DNA of 64,000 bases from Johnsonella ignava ATCC 51276. GTDB taxonomy: Bacteria > Bacillota > Clostridia > Lachnospirales > Lachnospiraceae. The stretch spans positions 6,923-70,922 of the forward strand of contig NZ_JH378834.1 of NCBI RefSeq assembly GCF_000235445.1. Reading direction: 5' to 3'. The translations under genes and the position numbers were made by a program. Under the pieces are notes generated by a model, which worked only from the letters and a program-made list of their open reading frames with translations, was not told the origin of the DNA and searched no databases. Below, piece by piece: positions 58,950 through 64,000 of the stretch. The first letter of the stretch is position 1. Each line of letters opens with the position of its first letter.

Positions 58950-59959
58950 GACAAGCCTCCTGAAAGCTTATTCCTCCAATATTCGCCAAGCGGTGTATAA
59001 GGTATATCCTGTACTCTTTCTATATTTTTATGAACCTCATAAGGATAATAAAAACTCTCTATCTTCTCTCTGACAGATTCTCTTCCTGTAACTGAAAGAT
59101 AACTGTAAAATTCTTCCACTTTCCTTTCCGAAGCTTTGTCGGCTATAAGAGGCATATATATTTTGTCGCAGAGTTCTAAAAGCTCAAGTGCCCTTTTTCC
59201 AAGCATCCCGAAATCAATAACCAAAAATTCATAATTACTGTCTTTTGCAATTTTAATTATAATTTCCGAAAGCTCATTTACGGATAATTCTGCAACATCC
59301 TCTATATAACGTGCAGGAGGTATAAAATTAAGTCCTTGCAGAGTATATGCCGCCTTACTGAGCTTATCCCATGAGTAATTACCTTTTTTAAAACAATAAA
59401 GAACATCCGAAAGATCAGTATTAAAGTTCTTTTCCTCCATTAAAAATATACCTTTATACTCATCAAAACTTATAAAAAGTGTTTTTTTTCTTTCCTCACT
59501 TATCATACTTATAGCGGCGGCATGTTCAGTTTTTCCACACCTGTTTACAGGTGAATAAACACCTATTATTTTGCTCTGTCTGCCTGCAAGCCTTAGAAAA
59601 AGAGCTTCATTTGACGGAGTGTACATTCTGAGGATTTCACTTATTATTTCATCAGCATCAATATATTTTAATATGGCACGAGGCGGATTACTGTCTTCAA
59701 AGATATCAGACTTTTTTACAAGTCCCTCTCCGCTTAATATAATAATACTTCCCGGTTTTTTCCCGGGGTTAAAATCCTTATAAAGCTCTTCGGATATAAG
59801 ACATATTTCACATATAAACGAAGAAGCTTCCGTTTCATATGTCTCAACCCCGCTATATACTACCGCTTTAAAAGGTAATCTGCCTGTTTTATTTATATAG
59901 TCCGCAAGCTTTTCGGCATATCTCGTATCTGTATCTATAACAGCTAAAATATGCCTCAT
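58946..59959 (-). CDS. TadZ/CpaE-like pilus localization ATPase
   Basis: A 337-residue MinD/ParA-type protein with an N-terminal receiver-like domain (about 1-125) and an ATPase domain whose P-loop is degenerate (VYSPVNRCGKTEHAA). The second motif is NYEFLVIDFGMLGKRA. TadZ places the pilus machine in the cell. First conventional gene of the Tad operon; its ATG overlaps the stop of the small ORF upstream. Confidence 0.85.
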   Translation of the reverse strand: MRHILAVIDTDTRYAEKLADYINKTGRLPFKAVVYSGVETYETEASSFICEICLISEELYKDFNPGKKPGSIIILSGEGLVKKSDIFEDSNPPRAILKYIDADEIISEILRMYTPSNEALFLRLAGRQSKIIGVYSPVNRCGKTEHAAAISMISEERKKTLFISFDEYKGIFLMEEKNFNTDLSDVLYCFKKGNYSWDKLSKAAYTLQGLNFIPPARYIEDVAELSVNELSEIIIKIAKDSNYEFLVIDFGMLGKRALELLELCDKIYMPLIADKASERKVEEFYSYLSVTGRESVREKIESFYYPYEVHKNIERVQDIPYTPLGEYWRNKLSGGLS

Positions 59960-60060
59960 AGTACTTTCCTCCCTGCCTCTTCCCTAACAGATAAATAATT
60001 CGTGATAAAAATAGATATTCTTAAGTCGGTCATTTTTAAACAGCATCCGTATTTTTCCAA
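59956..60060 (-). CDS. small ORF coupled to the Tad operon
   Basis: A 34-residue frame with a TTG start behind a strong AAGGAGG site, ending in TGA that overlaps the ATG of tadZ (ATGA). It begins MEKYGCCLKMTDLRISI. This arrangement is typical of translational coupling. No known family. It may be a leader peptide or a regulator; the ribosome site of tadZ itself (GGGAGG) lies within its end. Confidence 0.5.
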   Translation of the reverse strand: MEKYGCCLKMTDLRISIFITNYLSVREEAGRKVL

Positions 60061-60184
60061 ACTATCCTCCTTATTAATTATTTAAAATAAAACCTAAATG
60101 GTATACCGGTCTGAACAAGACCAAATGAAAAATAAAAAATGAAATATTGCTGATATGTATATATGTGTATGTAGAACTGTTAAT

Positions 60185-60213
60185 ATAATAGCCTGACAAT
60201 ATATAAATGTCAA
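60185..60213 (-). promoter_or_regulatory. strong promoter of the Tad operon
   Basis: On the minus strand, TTGACA (60208-60213) and TATTAT (60185-60190) are 17 bases apart. About 120 bases of A/T-rich leader separate it from the small ORF. No other promoter is as good in this gap. Confidence 0.75.
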
Positions 60214-60307
60214 GATATTCCGAGTTAAAATATGATAAAAATTGTTAAAAAATAATAAAAACAGTCTAAATATAAATTTAATATAGTCATATAAATTATT
60301 TATAAAT

Positions 60308-60350
60308 AAAAAAAGCCCTTCATGCACCAACTGTTGTGCAAAAAGAAGCT
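60308..60350 (-). terminator. terminator downstream of tRNA-Lys
   Basis: On the minus strand an AGCTTC/GAAGGGCT outer stem with an inner TGCAC/GTGCA hairpin is followed by T7. It separates the tRNA transcript from the Tad operon. Confidence 0.65.
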
Positions 60351-60354
60351 ATAA

Positions 60355-60427
60355 TGCATCTTCAGGGACTCGAACCCTGGACAAATAGATTAAGAGTCTA
60401 CTGCTCTACCAACTGAGCTAAAGATGC
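60355..60427 (-). tRNA. tRNA-Lys (anticodon CTT)
   Basis: A 73-base cloverleaf reads, on the minus strand, acceptor GCATCTT / AAGATGC, D arm with AGCTCAGTTGGTAGAGCA, anticodon loop CTCTTAA, so anticodon CTT, and T arm GGGTTCGAGTCCC. The CCA end is not encoded. Discriminator base A fits lysine. Confidence 0.95.
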
Positions 60428-60483
60428 CCATTACATTTATATAACTATAATACCGCAATCGCACCTGATTAGGCACGTCAAGT

Positions 60484-60512
60484 ATAATAGCTTAAAACTG
60501 ACGATATGTCAA
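60484..60512 (-). promoter_or_regulatory. promoter of tRNA-Lys
   Basis: On the minus strand, TTGACA (60507-60512) and TATTAT (60484-60489) are 17 bases apart, about 60 bases upstream of the tRNA. Confidence 0.75.
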
Positions 60513-60515
60513 GAA

Positions 60516-60557
60516 TTTTCAGCAAAATTTATTTCATGTTTTCAGCAAAATTTATTT
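60516..60557. repeat. tandem direct repeat upstream of the tRNA promoter
   Basis: TTTTCAGCAAAATTTATTT occurs at 60516-60534 and 60539-60557, identical over 19 bases, with a partial third copy near 60567. The rest of 60,428-60,780 holds no gene. The function is unknown. Confidence 0.6.
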
Positions 60558-60792
60558 TACAGCTTATAAAATTTATTTTAGTAAAAATCCATAATCTTTT
60601 ATTTATTGCATGCTCCGGCATATTGTTATATAATCTGCAATATCTGAGCAAACAGGGATTTAATCATCATTTGCTTAGATGACTTTGCAATGGATATAAA
60701 GAAAATCACATAGGAGTACTATACAAGCCTGTGATTTTCGCATAGGAAACACTTAATTAATTTTTCCTGAAAGACTATATATGAGGTATATT

Positions 60793-61467
60793 ATGCGTTT
60801 AAGACATATTAAAGGATGTGAAGCTTTTATAGAACAGGCTCCTGAATGTATAACGGAGAATAAAGCAAAAGAAATCAAAGGACTTTGGCATGAAAAATTT
60901 GCCACTAAAGCACCCGTACATATAGAAATAGGCTGCGGAAAGGGACAATTTGCAATAAATATGTCTCAAAAATATTCCGATACCAGCTTTATAGGTATTG
61001 AAAGATATATGAGTGTACTCATGAAAGCTGTACAAAGAAAAAGAAAATATGAAAATGAACATGATATATCACTTAAAAATCTGCTTTTTATATGTGCAGA
61101 TGCGCATATTTTAAATGAAATATTTTCTGAAAATGAAGTCGAAAAAATATATCTCAATTTTTCAGACCCATGGCCAAAATCAAGACATGCCGACAGAAGG
61201 CTTACATCACCCTGTTTTTTAAATATATACAGCAGCATATTGGCACATACCGGCAGCCTTGAATTTAAAACTGATAACCGCATGCTTTTTGATTATTCGC
61301 TGAATTTGACCGTTTTAAACGGGTGGGAAATAATATCAAAAACCTACGATCTCCATAATTCAGAGCAGTGTACAGATAACGTAATGAGTGAATATGAAGA
61401 AAAATTCAGCAAAGCAGGAAAAAAGATTTGCAGGCTTACAGCTGTTCCGCTACAAAAACAAATATAG
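60793..61467 (+). CDS. trmB: tRNA (guanine-N7)-methyltransferase TrmB
   Basis: A 224-residue enzyme that makes m7G46 in tRNA. The SAM motif is HIEIGCGKGQFAI and the TrmB hallmark NFSDPWPKSRHADRRL near residue 125. The ATG at 60793 fits the family start MRLRHIKG and has a GAGG site; an ATG four codons earlier is less likely. Confidence 0.92.
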   Translation: MRLRHIKGCEAFIEQAPECITENKAKEIKGLWHEKFATKAPVHIEIGCGKGQFAINMSQKYSDTSFIGIERYMSVLMKAVQRKRKYENEHDISLKNLLFICADAHILNEIFSENEVEKIYLNFSDPWPKSRHADRRLTSPCFLNIYSSILAHTGSLEFKTDNRMLFDYSLNLTVLNGWEIISKTYDLHNSEQCTDNVMSEYEEKFSKAGKKICRLTAVPLQKQI

Positions 61468-61679
61468 ATATATTAAATATAAAAATACAAATATAAATAT
61501 ATCAATCTGATGTCCGCACAATATAAAAAAAGCCTGTAACACCTGCAAAACCCGTATTTCTTGTGTTTTCGATTTTATTGAAGGCTGCCTATACGGCATA
61601 GATAAAAAAAACGTGCAAAATTACTAATTCTTTAGTATAATAGCAGTAATTTTATTATTATTTTAGGAGGAAAGCTTAT

Positions 61680-62588
61680 ATGTCAAACTCGGATTCAAAG
61701 AATGTCTGGACTCAAATACAGGCAGGTGTTCGAGAGGCTGAACGCCTGATGGGACAGAAACAGTACAATCAGTCAATGATAAAATCGCGCGAAACACTTG
61801 ATTTTATGCTACAGTGTCTTGTACCGAACCAAAACCTTGAAACAAGCGATTTAAATGAAATAATTAATGAGCTCTACCATCAAAAAGTTATATCAAAAAA
61901 TACTTGCGATAATTATCAAAAAATAAGAATAATAGGAGATAAAGCGATACGTGATAATGATAACAATGCTTACAATGCACATATCGCACATACATTATTA
62001 AGTCAGGAAGTATTTGCTTTTTCAAATGACCAGACCCCAAAAAGAAGAACCGGGCGCAGTATATCAAGAGGAAATGCAAATACCAAAAGCTCCGCTGCTT
62101 TAAAAACCGGCTCACAGGATTCCTCCAAGTCCTCTTCAGCTGCAAGCCTTTCTAAAAAAGCGGAAAGTATAGGTATCTCAACGGATAAAATAATTAAAAT
62201 AGCCGCTCCAGTACTTGTGCTTATAATACTTATACTTATAGTCAGAGCCTGTACAAGAGGAGGCGGAGAACACAAGGAAACTTCAACAACTCCGGTAACC
62301 GTTGCAACTTCAAGCAATGCAGCCCAATCATCGGTATCAGAACCGCTTGCTCCTTCTACAGTACCGCAAACTCCTGCAGCTTCTTCAAGTGCGCCTTCAA
62401 CAAGAGTATATAAAACAAACAGCTCTCTGCGTGTTCGTGCTACTCCAAGCACTACCGGAGAAGTAATTACGGTACTTCCTGCCGGCACTACTGTGGAATA
62501 TGTAAGGGCACACGACAATGAGTGGGCTGTTATAAATTATAATAACAGGCAGGTTTATGTCGCCAGCAGATACCTTACTGCTCAATAA
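61680..62588 (+). CDS. membrane protein with DUF4145-like N terminus and C-terminal SH3 domain
   Basis: A 302-residue protein. The N-terminal helical domain (about 8-115) resembles DUF4145. A Ser/Lys-rich linker, one membrane helix (about 178-195; LVLIILILIVRAC), a Ser/Thr/Pro-rich spacer and a C-terminal SH3b-type domain (about 240-300; NSSLRVRATPSTTGEVITVL) follow. The SH3b domain probably binds wall peptides. GGAGG precedes the ATG. Confidence 0.75.
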   Translation: MSNSDSKNVWTQIQAGVREAERLMGQKQYNQSMIKSRETLDFMLQCLVPNQNLETSDLNEIINELYHQKVISKNTCDNYQKIRIIGDKAIRDNDNNAYNAHIAHTLLSQEVFAFSNDQTPKRRTGRSISRGNANTKSSAALKTGSQDSSKSSSAASLSKKAESIGISTDKIIKIAAPVLVLIILILIVRACTRGGGEHKETSTTPVTVATSSNAAQSSVSEPLAPSTVPQTPAASSSAPSTRVYKTNSSLRVRATPSTTGEVITVLPAGTTVEYVRAHDNEWAVINYNNRQVYVASRYLTAQ

Positions 62589-62777
62589 GGCTGTTAGTTA
62601 CACAAATCTATATCCGTATATGGATTTGCAGAAGCTTAAACGGCTTGAAATATGCTCAAACTGCGAATATCTATAAGATATCCCGGTTTTTGGGCATATT
62701 CTTCATTTTAGAGATAACGAAGACGGCAGCCTGGAAAGTGATATAACTTTAAAATTCACTGTCGTCAAGAGGAAAAT

Positions 62778-63467
62778 ATGAGTATTGTACGAAATATTCT
62801 GGCTATAATTTTTACTTTTTCACTTATGATTATACTTTTAATAAGTTCAGTTGATATAGTTGCCTACCATATTCCGGGCTATTACAGATATGAATATACA
62901 AAATATTCTTCACATGACAGAGTAGGGATGGACATGGATGAGCTTTTAAGAGTAAGCGGTGAGATGATGGCTTATCTTAAAGGAAAAAGAGAAAGCCTTT
63001 CAGATATTTCAGCCAAAATAAAAAATCAGCCCGATGTATTGTTTTTTAATGAAAAAGAAGCAGCTCATATGAAAGACGTAAGAGAACTTTTTATAGCCGC
63101 AATTTTCATTAGACGAATATTACTAGCTATTTGTATACTTATTCCTGCAATTATAAAATTTTCCAGAGGCAGCCTGAGAAAAGTGATGCCGAAAAACCTT
63201 CTGGCAGGTTCATGTATATTTTTAACTCTGCTTCTATGTGTAGGTGGTATAATTGCAAGCAATTTTTCAAAATATTTTGTTGTATTTCATCATATATTTT
63301 TTAATAATGATTTATGGATTCTCGACCCTGCAACTGACAACCTTATAAATATAGTACCTGAAGGCTTTTTCCTTGATACCGCAAGGAATATCGCAGCAAT
63401 ATATTTGATTTTTGTTGTTGGCATAATAGTATTTTCAACTGTTTTAATCCGGCACAGTGCCAAATAA
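62778..63467 (+). CDS. TIGR01906-type membrane protein
   Basis: A 229-residue protein with four membrane helices and the family's conserved opening segment VDIVAYHIPGYYRYEYTKY with MDELLRVSGEMMAYL, matching the TIGR01906 integral membrane family. Function unknown. It lies between the SH3 protein and the carboxypeptidase gene, all co-directional. Confidence 0.8.
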   Translation: MSIVRNILAIIFTFSLMIILLISSVDIVAYHIPGYYRYEYTKYSSHDRVGMDMDELLRVSGEMMAYLKGKRESLSDISAKIKNQPDVLFFNEKEAAHMKDVRELFIAAIFIRRILLAICILIPAIIKFSRGSLRKVMPKNLLAGSCIFLTLLLCVGGIIASNFSKYFVVFHHIFFNNDLWILDPATDNLINIVPEGFFLDTARNIAAIYLIFVVGIIVFSTVLIRHSAK

Positions 63468-63523
63468 ACTATGATTTAAAGAAAGTTAATAAGTATTTAT
63501 ATCATAAATAAAAGGAATAATTA

Positions 63524-64000
63524 ATGAAGAAAATAATATATTTAATATCGGTCATATTATTGGCAGTTTCCATTGCCCTGCCGTTCAGGTTTATAGCCTT
63601 GGCAGAAAACTCATGGCCTGACTCGGTATCCATAGAATCTGATGGTGGTATAGTTATTGATGCTGATTCCGGTGCCGTGCTTTATGGAAAAAATATACAT
63701 GAACGATATTATCCTGCAAGTATAACAAAACTCCTTACTGCACTTATAGTTATAGAAGAATGTGATCTGGATGATGAGGTTACATTCTCACATAATGCAG
63801 TATATAATGTTGAATCAGGTTCATCAAATGCCGGTTATGACGTAGGTGATAAGGCAACTGTAAGAGATCTTTTATATGCGATGCTTTTAAAATCCGCCAA
63901 CGAGGCAGCAAATGCACTTGCCGAACACTGTTCAGGAAGTATAGAGGATTTCTGTGTTCTTATGAACAGTAAAGCCGAAGCTCTTGGATGCCTTGATTCA
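63524..64000 (+). CDS. D-alanyl-D-alanine carboxypeptidase, N-terminal part
   Basis: The frame runs past the right edge after 159 codons. A signal peptide (about 1-27) precedes the penicillin-binding S11 domain with catalytic SITK in YYPASITKLLTAL and the second motif SAN in LLKSANEAANAL. It would trim the terminal D-Ala of peptidoglycan. AAAGGAA precedes the ATG. The C-terminal membrane anchor is outside the window. Confidence 0.9.
   Translation, partial: MKKIIYLISVILLAVSIALPFRFIALAENSWPDSVSIESDGGIVIDADSGAVLYGKNIHERYYPASITKLLTALIVIEECDLDDEVTFSHNAVYNVESGSSNAGYDVGDKATVRDLLYAMLLKSANEAANALAEHCSGSIEDFCVLMNSKAEALGCLDS

Noticed and set aside
60094..60330. 78-codon minus-strand frame in the Tad upstream region
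   Set aside because: It covers the Tad promoter and the tRNA terminator and is only A/T-rich low-complexity sequence.
62003..62518. 171-codon antisense frame inside the SH3-domain gene
   Set aside because: It is opposite a Ser/Thr-rich spacer and SH3 domain with clear sense-strand features.

Overview
The window comes from an AT-rich Gram-positive anaerobe of the Clostridia, most likely Lachnospiraceae. The signs are strong AGGAGG ribosome sites, a Tad/Flp1 pilus locus of the clostridial type, an RlmD with the C-terminal extension I associate with Lachnospiraceae, and secreted proteins with glucan/choline-type cell-wall-binding repeats. I cannot name the species.

Bases 1 to about 28,420 are the right part of a Tn1549-like integrative conjugative element (ICE), integrated at the 3' end of the 23S rRNA methyltransferase gene rlmD (rumA). 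All ICE genes point left: a small membrane protein, RepA-type initiator, DnaC-like loader, PcfB-like protein, VirD4/TraG coupling protein, an EXLDI-like protein, a single-strand-binding-like protein, Maff2, a VirB6-like channel protein, PrgI and the start of a VirB4-like ATPase. The ICE gene for Maff2 is split by about 21 kb. Joining the two halves around the inferred core bases gives an uninterrupted reading frame.

The 21 kb holds two integrative mobilizable elements (IMEs) in tandem. IME1 (1661-11891, AT-rich) carries a large serine recombinase, a replication pair, a MOBQ relaxase with a likely oriT, a DUF1016 nuclease, a cargo operon (XRE, HEAT, VOC, TfoX, two GNATs) and a shared inverted-repeat operator at three promoters. 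IME2 (11897-22715, GC-rich) carries a second serine recombinase, TnpW, a matching replication pair, a MOBP relaxase with MobC, a sigma-like pair, a methyltransferase and tet(W) with its leader-peptide attenuator. The order initiator-loader-small protein-recombinase-end is the same in both IMEs despite very different base composition. The initiator genes of the ICE and of both IMEs contain palindromic iterons that look like internal replication origins.

From 28,421 the chromosome is ordinary. First come rlmD, a YhaM-like HD exonuclease and an HtrA-like protein that has lost its catalytic triad. Then come mutS2, a two-component system whose kinase is interrupted at an A9 tract, two secreted cell-wall-binding proteins, a glutathione-peroxidase remnant and murG. 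A five-gene iron/siderophore-type ABC operon follows, then a rhomboid protease and a HIT protein. A complete Tad pilus operon (59,959 down to 49,547) has two prepilin peptidases, a Flp1 pilin, TadE-like proteins, DUF5702 and FHA proteins and a coupled small ORF in front. The window ends with tRNA-Lys, trmB, an SH3-domain membrane protein, a TIGR01906-type membrane protein and the start of a D-Ala-D-Ala carboxypeptidase.
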